Shown here: piece after piece, positions 33,542-42,581 of the stretch
Numbering within the stretch: the stretch's first letter is position 1
Layout of the letters: each line of letters starts with the position of its first letter
Assembly: GCF_000156235.1 (NCBI RefSeq)
Contig: NZ_DS996806.1
Coordinates: 1-64,000, forward strand
Length of the DNA stretch: 64,000 nucleotides
Origin: Pseudovibrio sp000156235
GTDB taxonomy: Bacteria > Pseudomonadota > Alphaproteobacteria > Rhizobiales > Stappiaceae
Direction: 5' to 3'
The notes under the pieces: model-generated
Database searches by the model: none
What the model was told of the DNA's origin: nothing
What the model saw: only the letters and a program-made list of their open reading frames with translations
Translations under genes and position numbers: made by a program

Positions 33542-34834
33542 ATGTTGTTTTTCTGGCGCAAAAAGAAGAAAGCCAAGACGCTTAAACGAGAGCTGCGATA
33601 CTGGCTGCTCGCTTTTGTCGGTATGCTCGTGCTGGTTTACAGCGTTGGTCTGTTTTCCTACATGATCGCGGGTCTGGAGCTGTCGAACAAGCTTGAGTTA
33701 AAAGGCTTTATACATGCCTATGAACGAGCACTGCAAAATCAGCCAGAGCGTGAGCCTCCAGATGAGAGCAGGATCTTCTCAACTTTCAATTATGATGAGC
33801 TGCCTCCAAAGGTAAAAGAGGCTTTTCCGAAAGATAAGATTGTACTTGGAGATCCTGAGGTTGAACCTATTGGAGGTGTTGGGGATCGGCCAGAGGCTGT
33901 CGTCTTTTTTCTGGCTGATCGGATCGCTGATGGGAGGACGCTTTACGTTCTCCGTATGTTGAAACTGAATAAAGAGCTGGAAAATCAAGGGCGCATAAAC
34001 TTCAACCTGCTTGAGCGGACTATGTATGTCGGCGGGGCGATCATCCTGGTACTGGTGTTTTTGCTGTCGCAGTTCATCAATCGGCGGATTAACAGGCGTA
34101 TCGCGGCTTTGCAGCAATGGGCGGATACCTTGAATGAGACGAGTGCGGTCGAGCAACGTCCTGACTTCCATTATGATGAGCTGAACAAAATTGGTGATCA
34201 TCTGAGCAATGCTGCGCGGCGGCTTGGCCGGTTTGTTGAGCGGGAACACTCATTTTTGCGGCATGCCAGCCATGAGCTGCGGACGCCAATTACCATCATC
34301 TCCGGCAATGCCAGTGTTATGGAGAAGATTGCAACGGATGATAAGCAACGGAAGGTTACCGAACGGATTAAGCGGGCCAGCCATTCCATGCAGACGATTG
34401 TTGCAACGCTACTCTGGCTTGGGCGCGAGCAGGAACCTAATCCTGATTTAGAGAAGATTGATTTGGCCGAGCTTCTTGAAGAGGTGATTGAGGATCACAG
34501 ATATTTGCTCTGCGGTAAGGACGTTGAACTTCACGTTGACCTTCCTGAGACTGTCGTTGATGCTCCACGCGTACCGCTGTGTATTGTTGCAGCGAACATG
34601 GTGCGCAATGCGTTTCAGCACACGCAGCAGGGGCCAATTGAGATTTCGATCAGTGCTAGAGATATCCTCATCCGCAATCAATCAGCAGAACTTTCAGAAC
34701 AGGAAAGTGAGATTGTGTTTGAAGAGAGCTACGGTGTTGGGCTCTCGCTCATCAAACGGATTGCACGTCGGTTGAACTGGGAGTTCCAGATGGAGCAAGT
34801 GGGCGAGCGTGTTACGACGCGATTGGTTTTTTAG
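33542..34834 (+). CDS. sensor histidine kinase
   Basis: 430-residue membrane kinase. TM1 about 22-45, periplasmic sensor about 46-155, TM2 about 160-180, HAMP-like linker, HisKA with His244 in LRHASHELRTPITI, and HATPase with N box NMVRNAFQHT and G2-like YGVGLSLIKRI. The usual D-x-G-x-G of the G1 box is not evident; the matching place reads DILIRNQS, so the ATP lid is atypical. It partners the regulator just upstream. TTG, GTG and ATG starts stack at 33536-33544; ATG 33542 is used. The signal is unknown. Confidence 0.87.
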   Translation: MLFFWRKKKKAKTLKRELRYWLLAFVGMLVLVYSVGLFSYMIAGLELSNKLELKGFIHAYERALQNQPEREPPDESRIFSTFNYDELPPKVKEAFPKDKIVLGDPEVEPIGGVGDRPEAVVFFLADRIADGRTLYVLRMLKLNKELENQGRINFNLLERTMYVGGAIILVLVFLLSQFINRRINRRIAALQQWADTLNETSAVEQRPDFHYDELNKIGDHLSNAARRLGRFVEREHSFLRHASHELRTPITIISGNASVMEKIATDDKQRKVTERIKRASHSMQTIVATLLWLGREQEPNPDLEKIDLAELLEEVIEDHRYLLCGKDVELHVDLPETVVDAPRVPLCIVAANMVRNAFQHTQQGPIEISISARDILIRNQSAELSEQESEIVFEESYGVGLSLIKRIARRLNWEFQMEQVGERVTTRLVF

Positions 34835-34898
34835 TTGGCGTCCGTCCGGTAATCGAAATTGTAATTATCTATATATTGTAGCTATTTACATCGTTACC

Positions 34899-34913
34899 TA
34901 GCGATAATCGCTA
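34899..34913. promoter_or_regulatory. perfect 15-bp inverted repeat before the efflux operon
   Basis: TAGCGAT-A-ATCGCTA is a perfect 7+1+7 inverted repeat in the AT-rich spacer between the kinase gene and the outer-membrane factor gene. Its position, about 40 bases before the start codon, fits an operator for a dimeric regulator. Which protein binds it is not known. Confidence 0.5.
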
Positions 34914-34926
34914 ATGTGTCATTTCT

Positions 34927-34946
34927 CCCCTAAGAATTTATAGGGG
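34927..34946 (+). promoter_or_regulatory. hairpin covering the ribosome site of the efflux operon
   Basis: CCCCTA (34927-34932) pairs perfectly with TAGGGG (34941-34946) across an 8-nt loop. AGGGG is the only well-spaced Shine-Dalgarno sequence for the ATG at 34954, so the hairpin would mask it. This could damp translation of the efflux operon. Confidence 0.45.
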
Positions 34947-34953
34947 ATAGGAC

Positions 34954-36336
34954 ATGCGGTCTTTATCGCACAAACTCATTCTTGCTGCATCGGGCGTTTT
35001 GCTGGCAAGCTGCACCACCAGTCTCAGTCCTGAACGGACTACATTTACGGAAGAGATGGCAGTTGGTCAGACGCCAACAGAGTGGAGCCAGAAAGGTTCT
35101 TCTCACGGGCAGGCTCTTTCGTCTTTGCTTGCTTTGAGTAGTGATAAGAAACTGAACAAGCATGTTGATGCGGTGCTGGCGAACAACATCTCGCTTCGCC
35201 AGTCTGTGCTCGATTTGCAGAAAGCTGAGCTGGAGCGCGATAAAGCTTCTGGTACGCTCTGGCCGACACTGACATTCAACAGTCAAGCAGATCGCCAACG
35301 TGTGAAATCTACCCAAGGCTCGTCCTATCAGAACTCCGTAGGCGGAGACCTCACAGTCCAGTGGGAGGCGGATCTTTGGGGGAAGCTCTCTGACCGAGCA
35401 TATGCTTCTGACCGGACCTTGAGGGCCAGTGCTCATGACCTTATGGCTGCGCGAGCTTCTCTGGCTGCACAGGCTATGCGGAACTGGGTTCAGCTCACGG
35501 CTCTGGAGAAACTAGCCAATCTGGATCGATCCCGCATTTCCAGCCTGCGCAACACAGAGCAGATCATTTCCGATCAGTTCACGCGCGGTATTGGCGAGCT
35601 GAGTGATCTGGAAGCGGCGCGTTCTGCGACGGCCAATGCGCAATCTGATCTGGCTGATCGGACTGTTCAGATCGATCAGTTGAAGCGGCAGATGCAGGTT
35701 GCGGCCAGCCAGATGCCAAACACTCATTTTAAGACTGGTAGCTTGCTCCCCAACGTCAAGCTGCCTAAGGGCGCCATGCCTGCCACCACTCTCGGGCGGC
35801 GGCCAGATCTTTTAGCTGCTTATGAGCGGGCCGCAGCTGCGGACCTGCAGCATAAAGCCAGCTACAAGGATCTGCTGCCAACCTTTTCAGTCAACTTCAC
35901 TGCAAGCGATCAATCCGCAAGCCTTGCAGATCTGTTGAACGGTGGACCGGCATGGCGTCTCCTTGGCTCTTTGTCTGCGCCCATTCTGGATGGTGGCAAT
36001 CGCCGATTGACGGCAAAGCAGGCTGATCTGGACGCGGCCCGTCTCTGGCTATCCTATCGACAGACTTTGCTGACTGCGGTGATGGAAGTTGAGAACGGGC
36101 TTCAGAACGAAACCATCTTGCGCAAACGTGAGCAGATCCTGACCCGTGCTCTAAACCACTCCCAAAGCAACTATGAGCAATACGAGCGGCGGTATCGTGA
36201 TGGCCTGACGGACATCGTGACCTTGCTCTCTGCGGAACGGGATGCGTTTGCTGCCCGTCAGGCGGTGGTGAACATTCGCAGCAGCAGAATGCAGAACCGT
36301 GTTGATCTGGCTGTTGCTTTCGGCATCGGGCTTTAA
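34954..36336 (+). CDS. outer-membrane efflux lipoprotein (TolC/OprM/NodT family)
   Basis: 460-residue outer-membrane factor. A signal peptide ends in the lipobox LASC near residue 20. Two homologous helical repeats characteristic of TolC-type channels follow, with LGRRPDLLAAYERAAAADL in the second half and the final AFGIGL. It provides the exit duct for the RND pump encoded two genes on. Together with the HlyD-type adaptor and the pump it forms one operon on the plus strand. Confidence 0.9.
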   Translation: MRSLSHKLILAASGVLLASCTTSLSPERTTFTEEMAVGQTPTEWSQKGSSHGQALSSLLALSSDKKLNKHVDAVLANNISLRQSVLDLQKAELERDKASGTLWPTLTFNSQADRQRVKSTQGSSYQNSVGGDLTVQWEADLWGKLSDRAYASDRTLRASAHDLMAARASLAAQAMRNWVQLTALEKLANLDRSRISSLRNTEQIISDQFTRGIGELSDLEAARSATANAQSDLADRTVQIDQLKRQMQVAASQMPNTHFKTGSLLPNVKLPKGAMPATTLGRRPDLLAAYERAAAADLQHKASYKDLLPTFSVNFTASDQSASLADLLNGGPAWRLLGSLSAPILDGGNRRLTAKQADLDAARLWLSYRQTLLTAVMEVENGLQNETILRKREQILTRALNHSQSNYEQYERRYRDGLTDIVTLLSAERDAFAARQAVVNIRSSRMQNRVDLAVAFGIGL

Positions 36337-36380
36337 GCAGGCGTCTTCTTTCTCCCTCAATCAAACAAGCAGTTCCCAAT

Positions 36381-37562
36381 ATGCGTACCACCCTTCGACC
36401 CAAACTGGCTCGTAGAGCAGCCTTTGCGAAAGTTACTCTGGTTGCCAGCCTCTCAGTCTTTGCTGTTCTGGCAGAATTGGCCAACCCTCACACCGTCGCT
36501 GCACAGGATGCCAGTGCTCCAACATTGCCGCGACCGCTCGTATCTGTCGTGCAACGAGAGGCGCAGCCTGAAGCTGTTCAGTTTACGGTTTTCGGAGCTG
36601 TGAGTGCTCACTACCAGCAGAAGCTGACCAGCGAAGTGACCGGGAGAGTGTTGCGACTTTCAAAGCAGCTTGAGCCGGGCTTGGCGCTCAAGAAGGGGGA
36701 TGTGCTGGCTGAGATTGAGGACAGTAGTTATCGCGCAGCGCTTGCAACTGCAGAAGAGAGTGTCGCCAGTTCTGAGCTTTCTCTTTTACAGGAGGAACAG
36801 CGCGGGAAGCAGGCTGAGCTTGATTGGCAGCGAGCCAATATCAAAGGCCGTGAGGCCTCACCTCTTGTTTTGCGTCAACCATTTTTGAAGCTGGAACAGC
36901 TGAAATTGAAGGCCGCTGAAGCCAACTTGGTCGAAGCTCAGCGGAACCTGCAAAACACCCAAATTGTTGCTCCGTTTGATGCTGTTGTTATCTCCCGCAG
37001 TGTTGCGCCTTCCAGCTACATCACAGCAGGCACGGAAGTTGCTGAGATCTACTCTACGGATGCGCTTGAGGTTGAGGTGTCTCTGACGCCAGTGCAATGG
37101 CAGTTGTTGCTCACCGAAAACGGCAGCTCTTTGGATGTGGGCGATATCTCTGTGCAGGTGCTCAATGGGGCTGGTGTACAGTGGCCTGCCAAAATTACGT
37201 CTGTCGGCCCAATAGCTAATGCGCAAACGCGTCAACAGTCTTTGCGGTTGCAGGTGGAGCCACGCAATGACCAAGGCACTGTGATGCGCCCGGGCACTTT
37301 TGTTAGCGTTGTACTCACAGGGCGGAAAATTCCGGATGTTGTGATGGTTCCAGCCTCCGCCATCACCTCTCAAGGATATGTCTGGACAGTTTCCCGGGAC
37401 AGCAAGCTGGAACGCCACGCAGTGTCGCCTTTGTTTACTCGCGGTGATGATGTGGCGCTGGACGTGAATGCTTTCCCTGCTCATGGAGCATGGGAGATCG
37501 TGGTGAACCCGATCAGCCGATATCTGCCGCAGCAGATTGTTACCACTCAGCCTGCGGAGTAA
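36381..37562 (+). CDS. RND efflux periplasmic adaptor (HlyD/AcrA family)
   Basis: 393-residue membrane-fusion protein with an N-terminal signal/anchor region, a split lipoyl domain (VTGRVLRLSKQLEPGLALKKGDVLAEIED and IVAPFDAVVISRSV), a helical hairpin between them, and beta-barrel and membrane-proximal domains. It bridges the RND pump and the outer-membrane factor. The pump gene starts 3 bases after its stop. Substrate is unknown. Confidence 0.9.
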   Translation: MRTTLRPKLARRAAFAKVTLVASLSVFAVLAELANPHTVAAQDASAPTLPRPLVSVVQREAQPEAVQFTVFGAVSAHYQQKLTSEVTGRVLRLSKQLEPGLALKKGDVLAEIEDSSYRAALATAEESVASSELSLLQEEQRGKQAELDWQRANIKGREASPLVLRQPFLKLEQLKLKAAEANLVEAQRNLQNTQIVAPFDAVVISRSVAPSSYITAGTEVAEIYSTDALEVEVSLTPVQWQLLLTENGSSLDVGDISVQVLNGAGVQWPAKITSVGPIANAQTRQQSLRLQVEPRNDQGTVMRPGTFVSVVLTGRKIPDVVMVPASAITSQGYVWTVSRDSKLERHAVSPLFTRGDDVALDVNAFPAHGAWEIVVNPISRYLPQQIVTTQPAE

Positions 37563-37565
37563 GTC

Positions 37566-40500
37566 ATGCAACAGAACACTCATAAAGGCTGGATTGCCTG
37601 GTTCGCGCACAATCCGGTGGCTGCAAACCTGCTGATGGTCTGCATCATTGTTGCCGGTGTCTACACAGCAATGAACATTCGAACCGAGGGTTTTCCGGGG
37701 TTTGAGGCCAATCAGGTTACGATCTCTGTCGAGTATAAATCAGGTGCTGCGCAGGAAACTGAGCGTGGTGTGACGGAAAAGATCGAGCGTGCTTTGACGG
37801 GTACTGAGGGCATCAAGAAAGTCACCAGCACATCTACGGCAAGCAACTCCACGATCATCATTGAAAAGTCCTCGGGAACTGATCTTGATAAGCTGCTTTC
37901 TGATGTGAAGACGAAGGTGGATGCTGTATCCCTGCCGTCAGCAGCCGAGAAGCCGGTTGTCGTTCGGGCCGAAGAGATTGAAGATGCCATTCAGGTTGAG
38001 ATTTTTGGTGATGCTGATCCTGATGTTTTGGATACGGTTGCGCGCCGGATTAAAGACCGGCTGTTGGAAGATCAACTGATCCCGTCTGTCACCATTAGTG
38101 GTGAGCGCACTCAGGAAATTTCCATTGAAGTGCAGGAAGATGCGTTGCAGCGCTATCAGCTCAGCTTCTCCGAGCTTGTCCGTCAGGTAGGCAACTTCTC
38201 TCTCATCTCGCAGCAGGGCAGCCTGAAGAATGAGAATGGTCGCATTCTGATCAAGGCTGATAAACAGGGCTACTTCCTGCAGGACTTTGAGAGCATTCCC
38301 GTGATCACGCTAACGGATGGTACCGTGGTCAGATTGCAGGATGTTGCCAAGATTACAGATGCCTATACAGATGACCGCTCCATCTATCTCTATCAAGGAC
38401 AGCCTGCCAGAAAGCTGAGTGTTCAGTTGATCGGTAAAGCCAGTCTTATTCCGGCTGCCGTTCGTGCTCGCGAGATCATCAATGAAGTGCAGGCAGAAGG
38501 TAGTTTGCCGACCAATATTCAGTTCGATTTCTGGGAGGATGAGAGCGAGAACATCTCTGACCGTCTTTCCCTGATGCTGAAAAATGGCCTCATGGGTATG
38601 GGCCTTGTGCTTGTTACCCTTGCGCTTTTCCTCAACCTGCGTACTGCCTTCTGGGTGGCTATGGGTTTGCCGATTGCCTTTGCCGGTGCGCTTGCGCTGA
38701 TGGGGGATGGTTTCTGGGGCATGACGCTCAATGAGCTGACGACCTTTGGCTTTATCATTGCGCTCGGTATCGTGGTGGATGATGCGATTGTTGTGGCGGA
38801 GAGTGCACACAGTGTCACTGAGAAGGAAGGAGATGGCATTGATAATGTCATCAAAGGGGTGAAGCTGGTTGCTACACCTGCGATCTTCGGTGTGCTGACA
38901 ACAATTGCTGCATTCTATCCCATCACATTGGTGACCGGGCGTTTGGCTGAGATCTTCTCTGTGTTTGCCTGGGTGGTGGTTTTCTGCCTCGTCTTTTCGA
39001 TCATCGAGTCCAAGTTCATCCTACCTGCGCACTTGGCGCACCTCAAACACAATGCAAAGCCAAACAATCCGCTTTCCCGCGGATGGAAGGTGATCCAGAA
39101 TGGTGTAAGTGCTGGGTTGGAGCGGTTTAAGCAGAGTGTTTATCGTCCAATGGTCAAGCTCAGCCTGAGAATGCGGTACTTGTCTGCTTTGGGCTTTGTG
39201 GTGCTTTTTGTGGCTGTGGTCTACATGGTGCCGTCCGGCATCGTGCGCGTGGTGTTCTTCCCGGAAATCCCTCGTCAGATTGTGACTGCGACCTACAAAG
39301 GCGAGCCTGATCTTGGGTATGGCCGCTTGTTTGCTGAGGCAAACCGTATTGAAGCTGCCGCGCATAAGCTGAAGGCGCAGCTTGATGCGGAGAGTGACAC
39401 CGATATCTCCCCAATCACTGGCATCGAGATGCAAGCCAGTGATGATGGCACTGTGACGGTCCTTGCGATTGCAACGCCGCCGCTGGAGCGCAACATCACT
39501 TCCAACGAGATTGCTGAACGTTGGCGTAAGCTTGTTGGGCCGGTTGAGGGAGCTCAAACCATCAAGTTTGCAGCTGATGACTTTGACTTTGCGGACTTTC
39601 GCGTTGAACTGCTGCTTGACGATGTAGATCAGCTGATTGCAGCAAGCCAATACGTGGAAGACATGCTGGCGACGCAGGCAGGTGTTTTGTCTGTAACCAA
39701 TGACTTCCGGGCTGTGCGTGGTCGCCTTAACATTGAGCTGACGGACTATGGCCGTTCTGTTGGTCTTACGACCTCCGCGATTTCCGAGCAGGTGTTTCAG
39801 GCTATTGGCGGTGCGGAGATTCAGGAGTTTCAGCGTAATCAGCAAGAAGTGAAGGTGCGGGTGCGTTACCCGGAGGCTCAGCGTAGCTCAGCCGCCGCTC
39901 TGCAAACGCTCTATGTTCGCACGCCTGCTGGTGATCCGATCCTCTTGTCTTCTGTTGCCAATCTACATTCTGATCTGACCGTTGATGAGATCTATCGCAG
40001 CTCCCGCAAGCGTGTTGCGACGTTGGATGCCCAGATCAACAAAGACGAAATCTCGGCGGATACGCTGGTCACCTACTTCAACGAAGAGCTTTTGCCTCAG
40101 CTGCAGGCGAAGTTTCCCGGTGTTGCCGTCGACTTTGGCGGAGAGGTTGAGCAGCAGCGGGAAGCGATTGGTGGTTTGATCACGGCCTTCGGGATCACGA
40201 TCATCGCGATCTATGTTCTGCTTGCGGTGCCGTTGAAGTCCTACACGCAGCCGATCGTGGTTATGATCGCTATTCCGTTTGGTATTACAGGTGCGATAAT
40301 GGGGCACTGGATTGTTGGAATTCCGGTCTCAATCCTCAGCATCAACGGCATTCTTGCTCTCAGCGGTATTGTAGTGAATGACAGTCTGCTGCTTGTCTCT
40401 GCGTTCAATGATAACCGTGCGAAGGGAATGCCTATCCGCCAGGCTCTGGTGGCAGCAGGAACTCAGCGCATGCGTGCCGTTATCCTGACTTCAACGACAA

Positions 40501-40739
40501 CCTTTGCCGGACTGGCTCCGATGATCTTCGAAACCGCAGAACAGGCCCAGTTCCTCATTCCAGCAGCAGTTTCGCTTGGCTTCGGCATCCTCTTTGCAAC
40601 CCTGATCACGCTCTTCCTGATCCCAACCTTCATGATGATCCTCGAGGACTTCAGCCGGTTGAAAGCGGTTGTATTGAGGATTGCATCGCCCAAGGCGGTG
40701 AAGGCAGATACGCCGGAGATTACTGCAGCGGGGGAGTGA
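37566..40739 (+). CDS. RND efflux transporter (HAE1/AcrB family)
   Basis: 1057-residue inner-membrane proton antiporter with 12 membrane helices and two large periplasmic loops. The proton-relay aspartates are visible in TM4 (FIIALGIVVDDAIVVAESAH). The N terminus (FAHNPVAANLLMVCIIVAGVYTAMNI) is typical of this subgroup. Forms a tripartite pump with the two preceding products. The preceding two-component system is the likely regulator, from adjacency. What it exports cannot be read from the sequence. Confidence 0.93.
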   Translation: MQQNTHKGWIAWFAHNPVAANLLMVCIIVAGVYTAMNIRTEGFPGFEANQVTISVEYKSGAAQETERGVTEKIERALTGTEGIKKVTSTSTASNSTIIIEKSSGTDLDKLLSDVKTKVDAVSLPSAAEKPVVVRAEEIEDAIQVEIFGDADPDVLDTVARRIKDRLLEDQLIPSVTISGERTQEISIEVQEDALQRYQLSFSELVRQVGNFSLISQQGSLKNENGRILIKADKQGYFLQDFESIPVITLTDGTVVRLQDVAKITDAYTDDRSIYLYQGQPARKLSVQLIGKASLIPAAVRAREIINEVQAEGSLPTNIQFDFWEDESENISDRLSLMLKNGLMGMGLVLVTLALFLNLRTAFWVAMGLPIAFAGALALMGDGFWGMTLNELTTFGFIIALGIVVDDAIVVAESAHSVTEKEGDGIDNVIKGVKLVATPAIFGVLTTIAAFYPITLVTGRLAEIFSVFAWVVVFCLVFSIIESKFILPAHLAHLKHNAKPNNPLSRGWKVIQNGVSAGLERFKQSVYRPMVKLSLRMRYLSALGFVVLFVAVVYMVPSGIVRVVFFPEIPRQIVTATYKGEPDLGYGRLFAEANRIEAAAHKLKAQLDAESDTDISPITGIEMQASDDGTVTVLAIATPPLERNITSNEIAERWRKLVGPVEGAQTIKFAADDFDFADFRVELLLDDVDQLIAASQYVEDMLATQAGVLSVTNDFRAVRGRLNIELTDYGRSVGLTTSAISEQVFQAIGGAEIQEFQRNQQEVKVRVRYPEAQRSSAAALQTLYVRTPAGDPILLSSVANLHSDLTVDEIYRSSRKRVATLDAQINKDEISADTLVTYFNEELLPQLQAKFPGVAVDFGGEVEQQREAIGGLITAFGITIIAIYVLLAVPLKSYTQPIVVMIAIPFGITGAIMGHWIVGIPVSILSINGILALSGIVVNDSLLLVSAFNDNRAKGMPIRQALVAAGTQRMRAVILTSTTTFAGLAPMIFETAEQAQFLIPAAVSLGFGILFATLITLFLIPTFMMILEDFSRLKAVVLRIASPKAVKADTPEITAAGE

Positions 40740-40941
40740 ATATAGTAGAAAGCAGCTTTGTTATGTGAGGCTAGAAGCTTTTGAGCTTACTTAATCAAAG
40801 AGTTGAGATGTGTGATTGCTGATTAAAACAGAGCATATATGTAATTTGAATTTGCCATCGGGTTGTTTTTTATTAAATTTTCACCCTATGATTGTGAATC
40901 GGTTCAGAAAGAACTCAGAGTATAACGTGGTCGGTAATATT

Positions 40942-41487
40942 ATGTTTGACTATAAAAACGCTTCCAAAAAAGAACTAAAAGAAGAGTACAATAGAATTGC
41001 TGCTGATATGGGAGATGATCAATTCTTTACAAAAAAAGAGTTGAACTACCTACCAGAAGTTTTAATGGATGGAGAGCAAGTATTAGCATTTACATCAGGA
41101 TTGATGGATGGAAATACTTGGCTTATCACGCTGACAGATAAGCGTGTAATATTCTTAGATAAGGGTATGCTTTTTGGCTTGAAACAAACAACGGTTGATC
41201 TTGATAAAGTGAATGCGATTTCTGGAAAAACCGGATTGATGTTTGGTGAGATTGTAATCACTGACGGTGCAACAGATCGAGAAATCAAGAATGTCTGGAA
41301 GAAGACCGTCAAGCCATTTACGAACAAAGTTCAGGCAGCACTCGAAGCCAGAAAACAACCTGTCAGTCAAGGAAGCCAAGAGGTCGATGTATACGATAAG
41401 ATTGGCAAACTTGCTTCTCTGATGGAAAAAGGACTATTGAGCGAAGAAGAGTTCAACGTTGAGAAGGCAAAGCTCTTGTCCTCATAA
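40942..41487 (+). CDS. PH-domain and SHOCT-domain protein
   Basis: 181-residue protein. The middle (about 45-135) has the bacterial PH-like pattern GEQVLAFTSGLMDGNTWLITLTDKRVIFLD. The C terminus is a SHOCT motif (YDKIGKLASLMEKGLLSEEEFNVEKAKLL). Such proteins are small cytoplasmic oligomerising factors of unknown function. The coding DNA is clearly more AT-rich than that of its neighbours, with AAA/ATA/TTA codons, which hints at acquisition. ATG 40942 is chosen because the PH homology begins soon after; the frame is open to 40816. Coupled to the next gene by TAATG. Confidence 0.75.
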   Translation: MFDYKNASKKELKEEYNRIAADMGDDQFFTKKELNYLPEVLMDGEQVLAFTSGLMDGNTWLITLTDKRVIFLDKGMLFGLKQTTVDLDKVNAISGKTGLMFGEIVITDGATDREIKNVWKKTVKPFTNKVQAALEARKQPVSQGSQEVDVYDKIGKLASLMEKGLLSEEEFNVEKAKLLSS

Positions 41488-41759
41488 TGGAACATCTAAT
41501 TTTTGTTGGTGCTCTAATATTAGCTGTTGTTCTCTACTTTGCATTAGGGTTTTTGATTAAGCTATTGTGGGGCTGGCTTCCTCTCGCTATCGGTCTTTTA
41601 ATTGGTGCTGTTGTTTCAATTATGGGTGGATTATCAGGCATTGTGATAGCTTTGGTAGTAATTGTCGTATCGGTGATAGTCACTGACAAATGGCATTCAA
41701 CCGAAGTCTTTCTTAATGTTGAGGAAGCTATTGAGAGAAAGTTTCATATCAAAGACTGA
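41487..41759 (+). CDS. small membrane protein of unknown function
   Basis: 90-residue protein, almost entirely hydrophobic from residue 4 to about 66 (two or three membrane helices), with a short charged tail KWHSTEVFLNVEEAIERKFHIKD. I do not recognise a family. Its ATG overlaps the stop of the PH-SHOCT gene, so the two are co-translated and probably act together at the membrane. Codon use is AT-rich like its partner. Confidence 0.65.
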   Translation: MEHLIFVGALILAVVLYFALGFLIKLLWGWLPLAIGLLIGAVVSIMGGLSGIVIALVVIVVSVIVTDKWHSTEVFLNVEEAIERKFHIKD

Positions 41760-42091
41760 TTGTGAGCCATAATACGATTGGATAACTGAGGCCGTCGGGC
41801 GCATTCAAAAAACTGCTAGTGATAGTTAGTCACATTATTGGCTCTTTTCCCTCATCCGGCCTTTGGGAGTTTGAAACAAGATATAGGGAATCTTAGAAAT
41901 GTGTTTTCTTGGATTCCCACCCAATTTGCAATGTCTGCATTCATCCAGAATGTCTAACGTGGTTGTAGACTCTTACATGTTAGAATTTTGATGAATAATT
42001 GGCATATTTTGCATATTTAAGTGGGGCTGCTTTTCTCTAGCTAAAACTCGCAAACATAACGATCTACCTGATATAATTTTGGTTTTTCAAA
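41760..42091. other. gene-free AT-rich spacer
   Basis: No supported gene on either strand between the small membrane protein and the tRNA terminator. The base composition stays AT-rich, as in the two preceding genes. I looked for a duplicate of the tRNA 3' end that would mark an attachment site and found none. Confidence 0.5.
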
Positions 42092-42117
42092 ACAAAAAAG
42101 ACACCTTGCGGTGCCTT
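42092..42117 (-). terminator. terminator of tRNA-Met
   Basis: On the minus strand AAGGCACC-GCAA-GGTGTCTT forms an 8-bp stem (one G-T pair) closed by a GNRA tetraloop, followed by TTTT. It lies 29 bases after the tRNA 3' end. Confidence 0.85.
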
Positions 42118-42145
42118 GTCGTCTCAATCTTCTTTTAAAGAGAGA

Positions 42146-42222
42146 TGGTAGCGAGGGAGGGACTTGAACCCCCGACACGCGGATTATGATTCCGCTGCTC
42201 TAACCAACTGAGCTACCCCGCC
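42146..42222 (-). tRNA. tRNA-Met (anticodon CAT)
   Basis: 77-nt tRNA with encoded CCA. The acceptor stem GGCGGGG pairs with CCTCGCT (two G-T pairs, including 1-72). The anticodon stem GCGGA/TCCGC encloses the loop ATCATAA, giving anticodon CAT. The T arm is GGGGG-TTCAAGT-CCCTC. It is not the initiator, which lacks a 1-72 pair. A CAT tRNA can also be the lysidine-modified isoleucine species, but the Met elongator is more likely. Confidence 0.93.
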
Positions 42223-42518
42223 ATCCGGTGCGCTATGTTGCGGTGGTGACCGCCGCGCTGTGAGGGGGTGTATAAGGCCCCAGACGGGTGTCGTCAAGCG
42301 TTCTTAGCTAAGTTTTGTGGAAATATGCCTTCTTGTGAAAAACTCCATGAAAACCTAGGGTTAATGCCAATTTCATTGAGGTTTAACTGCCGGTTGTGAC
42401 TTGGAGTTGCGAAAATAATCGAAAATCTTTCCAACCCGATATTCCTCAAATGGATTTCTTAGGCTGCGTTTGCTCAGAAGACGGTGACTGAAGGCTGGCT
42501 GATGTTGTCGTGGGGGCA
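42223..42518. other. spacer between tRNA-Met and mnmA
   Basis: No gene was found here. It should contain the promoter of the tRNA gene on the minus strand; no clear boxes were assigned. Confidence 0.4.
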
Positions 42519-42556
42519 ATAAAAATGCCCCGCAAGGTGTTTATGCCAAGCGGGGC
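42519..42556 (-). terminator. rho-independent terminator of mnmA
   Basis: GCGGGGC (42550-42556) and GCCCCGC (42527-42533) form a 7-bp GC-rich stem, with an inner loop that adds two more G-C pairs. On the minus strand it is followed by ATTTTTATT. It lies 25 bases after the mnmA stop. Confidence 0.88.
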
Positions 42557-42581
42557 CACTGTTTCATAATTGGCTTGCAGT

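Noticed and set aside
42146..42222. tRNA-Met as an integration site with a duplicated 3' end
   Set aside because: No second copy of the tRNA 3' sequence and no integrase gene was found in the window.
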